The notes beneath the pieces were generated by a model that was given only the letters and a program-made list of their open reading frames with translations, ran no database searches and was not told the origin of the DNA. Positions 1 to 5,517 of a DNA stretch of 5,527 bases are shown here, piece after piece. Every line of letters starts with the position of its first letter. Position 1 is the stretch's first letter. This stretch comes from Rhodanobacteraceae bacterium. GTDB lineage: Bacteria; Pseudomonadota; Gammaproteobacteria; Xanthomonadales; SZUA-5. The DNA is taken from the NCBI GenBank assembly GCA_003233535.1, contig QIMA01000387.1:1-5527 (forward strand), given 5' to 3'. The position numbers and the translations under genes are program-made.

Positions 1-1703
1 CATGCACCCTCGCCAGTGCTGTGGCGGCACAGGGTAACGACACCGTGGACGCAATCAACCCGATCTCGCCGGCGCGCAAAATTACCCGCGAGCACATTCC
101 GCTGCCGAATCCCGCCGGCGAGGCCGACGTGCCGAGCATCAATGGTTCCGGAAACAGCCTCAGCAACCCAGAGTTCAACGCCGCCGGTCAACAGCTGCGC
201 CGACGCTTCGCCGCCGAGTACACCGATCAGGTATCGGTTATGGCGGGGAAAGGCAGACCCAGCGCGCGAATGATCAGCAATGCTGTTCACGCGCAGACCA
301 TACTGATCCCGAACGCGAAATTTGCCAGCGATTTCCTCTGGCAGTGGGGCCAGTTCATCGACCACGACATCGGCTTGACCGACGGTGTCGATCCGGCCGA
401 GCCGGCGCCGGTGGCTGTACCGATGGGTGATCCGTTCTTCGACCCGCAGTTCACCGGCAGCGCGGAAATCATGCTCAACCGGTCGATTTACGATTACGAC
501 AGCGGCACATCCAGCGACAATCCGCGGCAGCAGGTCAACGAGATCACTGGCTGGTTGGACGCCTCGATGGTTTACGGCTCCGACGCCGTACGCGCTGCCG
601 CCCTGCGCAGCTTCAGCGGCGGTCGCCTAGCGACCAGCGACAAGGCGATGCTGCCGTTCAATGATGCTGGCCTGCCAAATGCCGGCGGCAGCGGCGCCAA
701 TCTATTTCTAGCCGGTGACGTACGCGCCAACGAGCAGGTCGGCCTGACCGCCATGCACACGCTGTTTGTGCGCGAACACAACTGGTGGGCCGAGCGCATC
801 GCCACCGAGCAAGCGCAGCTCAGCGACGAGCAGATCTATCAGCAGGCGCGGATGATGGTCAGCGCCGAGATTCAATCGATCACTTATCGCGACTTTTTGC
901 CGCTGCTCCTGGGTGAAACGGCGATTCCGGCCTACACCGGTTACAAAGCGGATGTAGACCCGCGCATTAGCAACAGCTTTTCCAGCGCGGCATACCGACT
1001 GGGACACAGTCTGCTCAGTCCGCGATTGATGCGACTGGGTGAACGCAATCAGCCGATTAGCGAAGGCCATCTGCCGCTACGCGAGGCCTTCTTCGCTCCC
1101 AGCAAACTCAGCGAAACCGGTATATCTCCGATTCTGCGCGGCTTGGCCAGCCAGCGCTGCCAGGAGTTGGATGTACAGGTGATCGATGATGTGCGTAACT
1201 TCTTGTTTGGCGAACCGGGCAGCGGCGGCTTTGATCTGGCCTCACTGAACATTCAGCGCGGCCGAGACCACGGATTGCCAAGTTACGCCGATGTGCTGGC
1301 CACACTAGGTCTTCCTCCGGCGGGCTATTTCCGGCCGGGCGCGCCGCGTACGTCCGAGCAGCAGCGGCTGGTTGCCGCCTACGGTTCGGCAAATCAGGTG
1401 GATGCCTGGACGGGAATGCTGGCTGAACCGCATGTCCCGGGCTCGATGGTTGGGAAGGCCCTGGAAATACTACTTTCGGAACAATTCATCGCGCTGCGCG
1501 ATGGCGATCGCTTTTGGTACCAGGGACGTTTGACTGAGTCACAGCTGGCCGAGGTGCAGGCCACAACCTTGGCCGACATCATTCGCCGAAACACCAGCAT
1601 CGGCGGCGAATTGGCCGATGACGTGTTCCGCGTGCGCAGTCGCCGCAGCCAGATCTCGAACCCGTCCAGCCCACCCGCACTGGACCGACTAAGACGCCGC
1701 TAG
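1..1703 (+). CDS. Animal-type heme peroxidase, secreted (5' end off window)
   Basis: Secreted heme peroxidase of the myeloperoxidase/cyclooxygenase superfamily, predicted to oxidise substrates with H2O2 outside the cytoplasm. The frame is open from base 3 to the edge. It reads CTLASAVAAQ before a GTG at 21, like the end of a signal peptide cleaved after AVA or AA, so GTG 21 is probably not the true start. Numbered from that GTG: distal motif WGQFIDHDI with Q111, D114, H115, D116; calcium loop T176-x-W178-x-D180-x-S182; catalytic R235-A-N-E238; MHTLFVREHN at 245-254; proximal H329 in RLGHSLLSP; family hallmark LNIQRGRDHGLPSYAD at 409-424; and HVPGSMVG with LRDGDRFWYQ near the C-terminus. By homology, D114 and E238 match the heme-ester residues of myeloperoxidase. 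The residue after E238 is Gln, not the Met that gives myeloperoxidase its sulfonium link. The tail is basic. No partner gene is visible, so the physiological substrate is unknown. Family assignment is very secure. Confidence 0.95.
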   Translation, partial: CTLASAVAAQGNDTVDAINPISPARKITREHIPLPNPAGEADVPSINGSGNSLSNPEFNAAGQQLRRRFAAEYTDQVSVMAGKGRPSARMISNAVHAQTILIPNAKFASDFLWQWGQFIDHDIGLTDGVDPAEPAPVAVPMGDPFFDPQFTGSAEIMLNRSIYDYDSGTSSDNPRQQVNEITGWLDASMVYGSDAVRAAALRSFSGGRLATSDKAMLPFNDAGLPNAGGSGANLFLAGDVRANEQVGLTAMHTLFVREHNWWAERIATEQAQLSDEQIYQQARMMVSAEIQSITYRDFLPLLLGETAIPAYTGYKADVDPRISNSFSSAAYRLGHSLLSPRLMRLGERNQPISEGHLPLREAFFAPSKLSETGISPILRGLASQRCQELDVQVIDDVRNFLFGEPGSGGFDLASLNIQRGRDHGLPSYADVLATLGLPPAGYFRPGAPRTSEQQRLVAAYGSANQVDAWTGMLAEPHVPGSMVGKALEILLSEQFIALRDGDRFWYQGRLTESQLAEVQATTLADIIRRNTSIGGELADDVFRVRSRRSQISNPSSPPALDRLRRR

Positions 1704-1724
1704 TCGATCCCGCATTAGCGGTCT
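1692..1724. terminator. Imperfect stem-loop over the peroxidase stop codon, possible bidirectional terminator
   Basis: AGAC-(G)-CCGCTA at 1692-1702 can pair with TAGCGGTCT at 1716-1724, with a single bulged G and a loop of about 13 nt. It overlaps the TAG stop at 1701-1703 and sits between two convergent genes, where a shared terminator is expected. There is no U-tract on either side, so intrinsic termination is unproven. It may be a chance structure. Confidence 0.3.
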
Positions 1725-1741
1725 AACCAAGCCCTGGGCGC

Positions 1742-2167
1742 TTAGCCGCGAATTGAGACGCGCTGCCATGCTGCGCTGCGAATGCCCTGCTGGCGAGCGC
1801 TCTGCAGGCTGCGCTGACACAAACTAACTTTCTCGACAGCGTCGGAATCGACCCGTTTTGCAGCCGTGAGATCGTCGACATCCATGCTCATGGCCTTCGG
1901 CGGGGTCAGACCAAAAGGCCACAGCAATGCATTGGAAAAGGCGACTAGACGCTCTTTAGGCGGGCGCTCAGTGGTGAGCACGCTTGGCGTGACTGCGACC
2001 ATATCCTGAGTGCCGGACTGAGCGTCGGCCTTCGATTCCAATACCAGCGGCAACAACGCAGTCATGGCAACCCAGGCCACGGCAATCGATAAGACCGGAC
2101 GAACGCGTCGCTGGACCTGTGCCGGGTCTGCAGTAACGATTGATAACGGATAGCGCGAAACCAACAT
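1742..2167 (-). CDS. Small secreted or membrane-anchored protein, unknown function
   Basis: A 141-residue protein that I do not recognise. A real gene is supported by the ATG at 2165-2167, preceded by AAGGAG with a 9-nt spacer, and by its placement convergent to the peroxidase with only 38 bases between stops. Residues 1-24 are a long n-region with an Arg cluster (QRRVR at 19-23). Residues about 25-43 are hydrophobic (VLSIAVAWVAMTALLPLVL). This is followed by ADA-Q at 47-50, a plausible signal peptidase I site, so the protein is either cleaved and exported or kept as an N-terminal anchor. The remaining about 90 residues are polar with one Cys (C117), a short hydrophobic patch FSNALLWPFGL at 77-87, and a basic Gln/Arg-rich C-terminus. 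No catalytic motif or repeat is visible. Gene call fairly secure; function unassigned. Confidence 0.65.
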   Translation of the reverse strand: MLVSRYPLSIVTADPAQVQRRVRPVLSIAVAWVAMTALLPLVLESKADAQSGTQDMVAVTPSVLTTERPPKERLVAFSNALLWPFGLTPPKAMSMDVDDLTAAKRVDSDAVEKVSLCQRSLQSARQQGIRSAAWQRVSIRG

Positions 2168-2176
2168 GATCCTAAA

Positions 2177-2182
2177 CTCCTT
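2177..2182 (-). promoter_or_regulatory. Shine-Dalgarno of the small secreted protein
   Basis: Minus-strand AAGGAG (within TTAAGGAG) lies 9 nt before the ATG at 2165-2167. It is a near-perfect ribosome binding site and fixes the start of this otherwise unrecognised gene. Confidence 0.75.
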
Positions 2183-2291
2183 AACGTTCAGTACTACCGA
2201 CCCTGAGCCTAGCGCTATAGTTCAACCGAATCCTCCGCGTATCGCCGAAGTGCCGTTGGGATAGGACGAACCGAGTAGATATAAAGGCAGA

Positions 2292-2388
2292 GCTGAGGGC
2301 TGAGGGTGGTCACGCGGAAACTAATGGGGATTGCTGGAGTACAAGACCCGGAGCCGACACCGCCGGACTGCTCTTCTCAGCCCTCAGC
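2292..2388. repeat. Perfect 13-bp inverted repeat in the 2168-2460 intergenic region
   Basis: GCTGAGGGCTGAG at 2292-2304 is exactly inverted as CTCAGCCCTCAGC at 2376-2388, with 71 bases between arms. In RNA two further G-U pairs would extend the stem inward. Each arm is itself a partial tandem repeat (GCTGAGG then GCTGAG). No flanking target duplication is evident, and no convincing reading frame lies inside. It could be a long hairpin near the start of a minus-strand transcript, the ends of a tiny non-autonomous element, or a termination structure downstream of the phosphatase gene, whose stop is at 2461. The rest of this 293-base gap shows nothing I can assign apart from the ribosome binding site at 2177-2182. 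Confidence 0.6.
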
Positions 2389-2460
2389 CCTGGCTACATC
2401 AGTTTGACTCGCACCCCGTGGGCATGCGCAAGGAAAGTCGCGCGGCGCTAACTACATGCG

Positions 2461-3021
2461 TTAGCGTCGTTCCAGCTGTTCCCGCACTGGCCCCTGCAGA
2501 CTCCGCCCCATCCCCGCAGCAATGCCGGCACTCATCGATTCTTCGGTCGGCTTGCCAGACAACGCCGCTCTGAGCGCCACCATCGCACCGACACGGGAGC
2601 CGCTGCCGCAGTGCACCAGCACCGGACCACGGGAGCGGCTAATCGCGTCAGCAAAGGCCGCCACCGCGTGCTCGTTCATGCTCTCAGCGCCGCCAATGGG
2701 AATCGCCACATAGTCCATTTGCAGATCCAACACGGTCTCCAACTCGTCGTAGCCGCGATCCTCGGTTGCACCACGCAGGTCGATAACGGTGGTCACGCCG
2801 GCTGCGGCGAATTGGCGTAGTTCATCAGCGCTGGGCTGACCGGCGGCGAGCACGTCGGACTCGACCACGCGCAGCGAGTCCATGGCCGGTAAGCGCGCCT
2901 GATTGAGCATGCTTGGTTCCTGCCTAGTCAACGAAGTACTGCCACTGCCACCGCCGCCGCCGCAGGCGCTGAGGAAAAAGGAAAAGAGGGCGATAATGAC
3001 CACGGCGTAGATTGACTTCAT
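2461..3021 (-). CDS. Lipoprotein with tyrosine-phosphatase-like (DSP/DUF442-type) domain
   Basis: A 186-residue protein predicted to be a lipid-anchored phosphatase facing the periplasm. Residues 1-20 form a lipoprotein signal ending in the lipobox LSAC, with the modified Cys at 20, followed by a Gly-rich linker (GGGGGSGS). The domain starts near residue 50 with features of the bacterial phosphatase family related to beta-lactamase-hydrolase-like proteins: LAAGQPS at 58-64, AAGVTTVIDLR at 73-83, MDYVAIPI at 102-109, then the P-loop VHCGSGSRVGA at 136-146. C138 is the expected nucleophile and R143 the phosphate-binding Arg. Only four residues separate them (C-x4-R), against five in classical tyrosine phosphatases; I recall the same shorter loop in DUF442-type relatives. 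Substrate is unknown. The gene is divergent from the lasso cyclase with 82 bases between starts, so a shared regulatory region is possible but a shared pathway is not shown. A weak purine stretch (AGCGGA) precedes the ATG. Confidence 0.88.
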   Translation of the reverse strand: MKSIYAVVIIALFSFFLSACGGGGGSGSTSLTRQEPSMLNQARLPAMDSLRVVESDVLAAGQPSADELRQFAAAGVTTVIDLRGATEDRGYDELETVLDLQMDYVAIPIGGAESMNEHAVAAFADAISRSRGPVLVHCGSGSRVGAMVALRAALSGKPTEESMSAGIAAGMGRSLQGPVREQLERR

Positions 3022-3069
3022 CGGCTAGTCCGCTGCTGAGGAATACACTGGGCCGAATCGTGTGATTGG

Positions 3070-3101
3070 GCGCCGCGCTTAGCTTAGCGCGCGGCGGCGC
3101 C
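3070..3101. repeat. GC-rich stem-loop in the divergent region
   Basis: GGCGCCGC at 3070-3077 pairs perfectly with GCGGCGCC at 3094-3101 around a 16-nt loop (CTTAGCTTAGCGCGCG) that offers alternative inner pairings. It lies between the divergent phosphatase and cyclase genes and ends 2 bases before the furthest upstream cyclase start (TTG 3104). It could be an operator, a 5'-UTR structure or a transcription barrier. No T-tract follows. I see no confident sigma-70 promoter in this 82-base gap. Confidence 0.5.
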
Positions 3102-3103
3102 GT

Positions 3104-4825
3104 TTGGATGAATCGGAGAGCGCCGCATTGGCAGTGTTGCTGGCATGGATGAGTTGGCGCGAGCGCGAACTGGCGGAATCGTCCTGGGTGGCCATGCGCG
3201 ACCGGGCCAGAAAACGCAGTCACTTTCCGGGAGTTGAGCGCAGCGGGCCAGGCTGGCGCGTTTACGGCGCACCAACGCGGCGCGAAGAATCGCCGCTGCA
3301 AACGCTTAGCAACGGTTTGTTGCTGCTGCTGGACCGCGCGCCTGATACGGGTGCCAACGCATCCGGTTCAGGCCTGCATTTACTCGACGGCACGCCCAGC
3401 GCGGCCATTCGAATTGATCCGAGGACGGCGCAACTCAGCCTTTTTCGCGACCCGCTGGGCCAACGCAGTTTGGTCTATGCGTCAATACCCGGAGGCGTCA
3501 TCATTGCCAGCGGCGAAGATCTGCTGCGCGCCCACCCAAAGGTTTGCGCAGACTTCGATGAAGACTACTTGGCAGCCTATTTCACCGCGCTACCACCGCC
3601 GCACCAAGCGACAGTCTACCGGCAGATTCGTAGCGTGCCAGCCGGGGCACAGATCGACTTAAGTTCAGCCGGTGAGCAGCAACACCTATCCGTGGTCAGT
3701 CCTATCGAGAGCCGGCACGGACAGCGCGACAGCGCGTTTGTCGACGACTTCGGTAGCCTATTCGCCGCTGCCGTGGCGCGCGCCTGCAGCGGCGCTAAGC
3801 GGATCGGGCTATCGCTCAGCGCCGGAATCGACTCGTCAGCGGTCGCTGCCGCGTTGCCCCACCCTGGCACCGCACTCGCTGTCACCTATAGCTTTGCGCA
3901 GTGGCCACAAATCGATGAGCGCGCCCTAGTGGAGGCCAGTAGCAGTCACTTGGGACTGCCGCAGCGCAGTTTCGATGCTGATGACCTGCAGCCGCTGCAT
4001 CCAAATTTGAGCAGGCCGATTAACCCCGACACGCCGGTGGCCTCGATCTATCGCGAGATCAAGGAAGGCGCCTACCGGGCGTTCGCCCAGGCCGGCACCG
4101 ATGTGTGGTTAGACGGTGCCTTCAGCGACCATCTATCGGCGTCGGCAGACGATTGGCTGTATGCGGCCTGGCGCGATCGCCGCTGGGCCGCGCTGCGCGC
4201 CGAAGCGGCTTTTCGGTGGAGCTCGCAAGGCCACTGGTGGCGGGACCGCGGCGTGCGCCGAATGGCTCGTCACGTGCTTCAACTGGCGCCCGTCGCGCCT
4301 GCAGCACTAGAGCGCTTACAGCCGGCGATGCGCGAGCGGGTTGAAGATCGCTGGCGGGCAGAACTTGCGCGCTATAGCCACTTTCCTCGCCCCGCTCAGG
4401 CTATGACCTGCCTGAACGCTTACGCCATGGCCGCAGCCAGCGGCGAGCAGTATTACGCCCAGCGCCACGGCATGGAGCAGCGTTCGCCGTTTCGTGACCT
4501 GCAGTTGACCCGCTGGATGTTTGGGTTGCCTGATGATTTGTTTCTGCGCTGCGGAGAGCATAAGTGGCTGTTGCGTCAATGGCTCAACCAACGACTGCCG
4601 GCTGCCATCCACCGCCGAGCAAAATCCTCCGATCTCAGTCCCTTCTTGGGTAAGGCGGTAGATGAGCATCGCCAACACTGGCAGACCCTGGCGCACACGG
4701 CTAGCGAGGTTGCGGCATCGGTATTGACCCCTACTGCGCTGGCCGAGGCAAGTGCAGGTAAGCAATTGTTGCCGCTGTGGTTAATCGCCTCGTTTGGGCT
4801 GTGGATGAACGCACCAGCTGATTGA
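3104..4825 (+). CDS. Lasso peptide cyclase (asparagine synthetase-like, McjC/LasC type)
   Basis: ATP-dependent enzyme expected to adenylate the core Asp side chain of the precursor encoded just downstream and close the macrolactam on the new N-terminal Gly. The longest form has 573 residues. Residues about 30-200 are a glutaminase-like (Ntn) domain with DPLGQRSLVY at 116-125, but no N-terminal nucleophile Cys; this matches lasso cyclases rather than true asparagine synthetases. The synthetase domain has the PP-loop SLSAGIDSS at 237-245 (canonical SGGxDS, here SAGIDS), LDGAFSDH at 336-343 where asparagine synthetases have a GxGGDE-like loop, GMEQRSPFRD at 456-465, and EHKWLLRQWL with LPAAIHRRAKSS at 485-509. 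TTG 3104 has no Shine-Dalgarno and directly follows a stem-loop. TTG 3128 follows GGAGAG at 7 nt and may be the true start; ATG 3149 is a third option. The precursor ATG lies 78 bases after the stop, so cotranscription is likely. With that neighbour the cyclase call is strong. Confidence 0.9.
   Translation: MDESESAALAVLLAWMSWRERELAESSWVAMRDRARKRSHFPGVERSGPGWRVYGAPTRREESPLQTLSNGLLLLLDRAPDTGANASGSGLHLLDGTPSAAIRIDPRTAQLSLFRDPLGQRSLVYASIPGGVIIASGEDLLRAHPKVCADFDEDYLAAYFTALPPPHQATVYRQIRSVPAGAQIDLSSAGEQQHLSVVSPIESRHGQRDSAFVDDFGSLFAAAVARACSGAKRIGLSLSAGIDSSAVAAALPHPGTALAVTYSFAQWPQIDERALVEASSSHLGLPQRSFDADDLQPLHPNLSRPINPDTPVASIYREIKEGAYRAFAQAGTDVWLDGAFSDHLSASADDWLYAAWRDRRWAALRAEAAFRWSSQGHWWRDRGVRRMARHVLQLAPVAPAALERLQPAMRERVEDRWRAELARYSHFPRPAQAMTCLNAYAMAAASGEQYYAQRHGMEQRSPFRDLQLTRWMFGLPDDLFLRCGEHKWLLRQWLNQRLPAAIHRRAKSSDLSPFLGKAVDEHRQHWQTLAHTASEVAASVLTPTALAEASAGKQLLPLWLIASFGLWMNAPAD
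3115..3120 (+). promoter_or_regulatory. Candidate Shine-Dalgarno favouring cyclase start TTG 3128
   Basis: GGAGAG lies 7 nt before the in-frame TTG at 3128. It lies inside the longer frame that begins at TTG 3104, which has no such site. If used, the protein loses its first 8 residues and begins MAVLLAWMSW. Confidence 0.4.
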
Positions 4826-4903
4826 TTACAGCCTTGCCGCTTGCTGACCCCACTTGTTGCCCCGTAGACTAAGCGTTGGCGCCGCATACAGTGACCGCAA
4901 ACA

Positions 4904-5071
4904 ATGATCCAGTCAGACACTCAACGCGACCCGACAACCGAGTCGAACGTGATCGAGCGCAAAGCCTATGAGCCGCCCGCGCTGACGCTGCTAGGCGACG
5001 TCCGTGACCTCACCCTCGGCGGTTCTCCAGGAACCGGGGACAGTGGCGCAGCGGGCACCGAGCAGTTCTAA
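4904..5071 (+). CDS. Lasso peptide precursor (class II RiPP)
   Basis: A 55-residue precursor following the cyclase. The leader carries the lasso signature YxxPxLxxxGxxxxxTx: Y22, P25, L27, G31, T37 in YEPPALTLLGDVRDLTL. The conserved Thr at the penultimate leader position puts cleavage after L38. This gives a 17-residue core GGSPGTGDSGAAGTEQF with Gly1 as ring amine and Asp8 (residue 46) as ring acid, an 8-residue macrolactam. Leader residues 1-21 are hydrophilic. In lasso systems the Y/P region of the leader binds the B1 recognition element, and B2 cleaves the leader; neither gene is in the window. The core has no basic residue and no bulky residue before the C-terminal Phe, so threading would have to be held by Q16 and F17, which is unusual. 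ATG 4904 is the only in-frame start before an upstream TGA at 4892, and no clear Shine-Dalgarno precedes it. A weak promoter-like pair (TTGCTG 4841, TAGACT 4865, 18-nt spacer) lies upstream. Motif match is strong; maturation is inferred. Confidence 0.9.
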   Translation: MIQSDTQRDPTTESNVIERKAYEPPALTLLGDVRDLTLGGSPGTGDSGAAGTEQF

Positions 5072-5460
5072 TCAGCAACGGTGCGATTGATACAAAGCTC
5101 CATAACGAGTATCAAATTGCCACGCGGGATAGTGTGAATTTCCCAGGTGCGCTCGCATACCTTGAGCTGACACACTGGTCTCGGTTTTCGCCGGCAATCC
5201 TGGAAGCCAATCAAGAAGCAGGCATCTCGTGAGGCGGTGCAAGTAACGGCCTGCCCAATTGCCGAGTCGCTTCGCAACTTTGCGTGATGCCCGCGCGCAC
5301 GAATTGCATCGAAACCTGCATGAGCACTGCGGGGTAGCGATTCTAAAACGCTCCGCCTCCGCGCCTCGTTCACAGCGTAGTAACCCGCCAACATGGCACG
5401 ACGAGTCCCGCTTTCGCTGACCCAGGTGAATCGCTGCTAGCCCGGATATTTCATGAACTC

Positions 5461-5475
5461 GCGCGATGATCGCGC
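5461..5475. repeat. Perfect short palindrome, possible operator or hairpin
   Basis: GCGCGA-TGA-TCGCGC is a perfect 6-bp inverted repeat around 3 bases, about 40 bases upstream of the candidate GTG start at 5518. A run of six T occurs at 5497-5502 but is about 20 bases from the stem, too far for a classical intrinsic terminator. An operator for the following gene is a possible reading. Confidence 0.4.
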
Positions 5476-5504
5476 AGGACATTGATTGCCCAGTGGTTTT
5501 TTCG

Positions 5505-5510
5505 AAGGAG
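5505..5510 (+). promoter_or_regulatory. Strong Shine-Dalgarno before a start at the window edge
   Basis: AAGGAG lies 7 nt upstream of GTG 5518-5520, an ideal spacing. It is the best plus-strand ribosome binding site in the window and the main reason to believe another gene begins here. Confidence 0.5.
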
Positions 5511-5517
5511 CGGTGTA

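Larger units (their letters stand above)
5072..5517. other. 446-base stretch without a convincing gene
   Basis: Between the precursor stop and the start-like site at 5518 I see no supportable gene. The two open minus-strand frames (ends 5068 and 5072) give Cys- and Arg-rich, low-complexity translations with no domain and no good ribosome binding site. A plus-strand frame from 5074 stays open for about 50 codons (LAYLELTHWSRFSPAILEA within it) but has no start codon. I looked for remnants of PqqD-like B1 and transglutaminase-like B2 proteins and recognised none. The stretch could be an untranslated leader or promoter region for the next gene, or decayed coding sequence. Confidence 0.5.

Noticed and set aside
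708..1070. Minus-strand frame of 120 codons inside the peroxidase
   Set aside because: It is fully antisense to a region carrying conserved peroxidase motifs; GC-rich coding DNA commonly leaves such frames open.
2331..2573. Plus-strand frame of 80 codons
   Set aside because: It overlaps the inverted repeat and the end of the phosphatase gene, has no domain and no ribosome binding site. It is best explained as antisense to the real gene.
4316..4765. Minus-strand frame of 149 codons inside the cyclase
   Set aside because: It lies antisense to the conserved C-terminal synthetase motifs and has no independent signal.
3104..4825. Housekeeping asparagine synthetase B
   Set aside because: No N-terminal catalytic Cys, divergent ATP-site loops, and a lasso precursor immediately downstream.
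4841..4870. Promoter for the precursor (TTGCTG, 18 nt, TAGACT)
   Set aside because: Only a partial match to sigma-70 hexamers, so not entered as a feature. Cotranscription with the cyclase is as likely.
5020..5068. Alternative lasso core starting at Gly40 with a 7-residue ring
   Set aside because: The conserved Thr at position 37 places cleavage after residue 38, so Gly39 is residue 1 and Asp46 is residue 8. A 7-residue ring would move Thr to the antepenultimate leader position.
5072..5482. Open minus-strand frame of 136 codons downstream of the precursor
   Set aside because: The translation is rich in Cys and Arg and has no recognisable domain or Shine-Dalgarno. A second frame (5068-5394, 108 codons) overlaps it on the same strand. 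Checked for B1/B2 lasso motifs without success.
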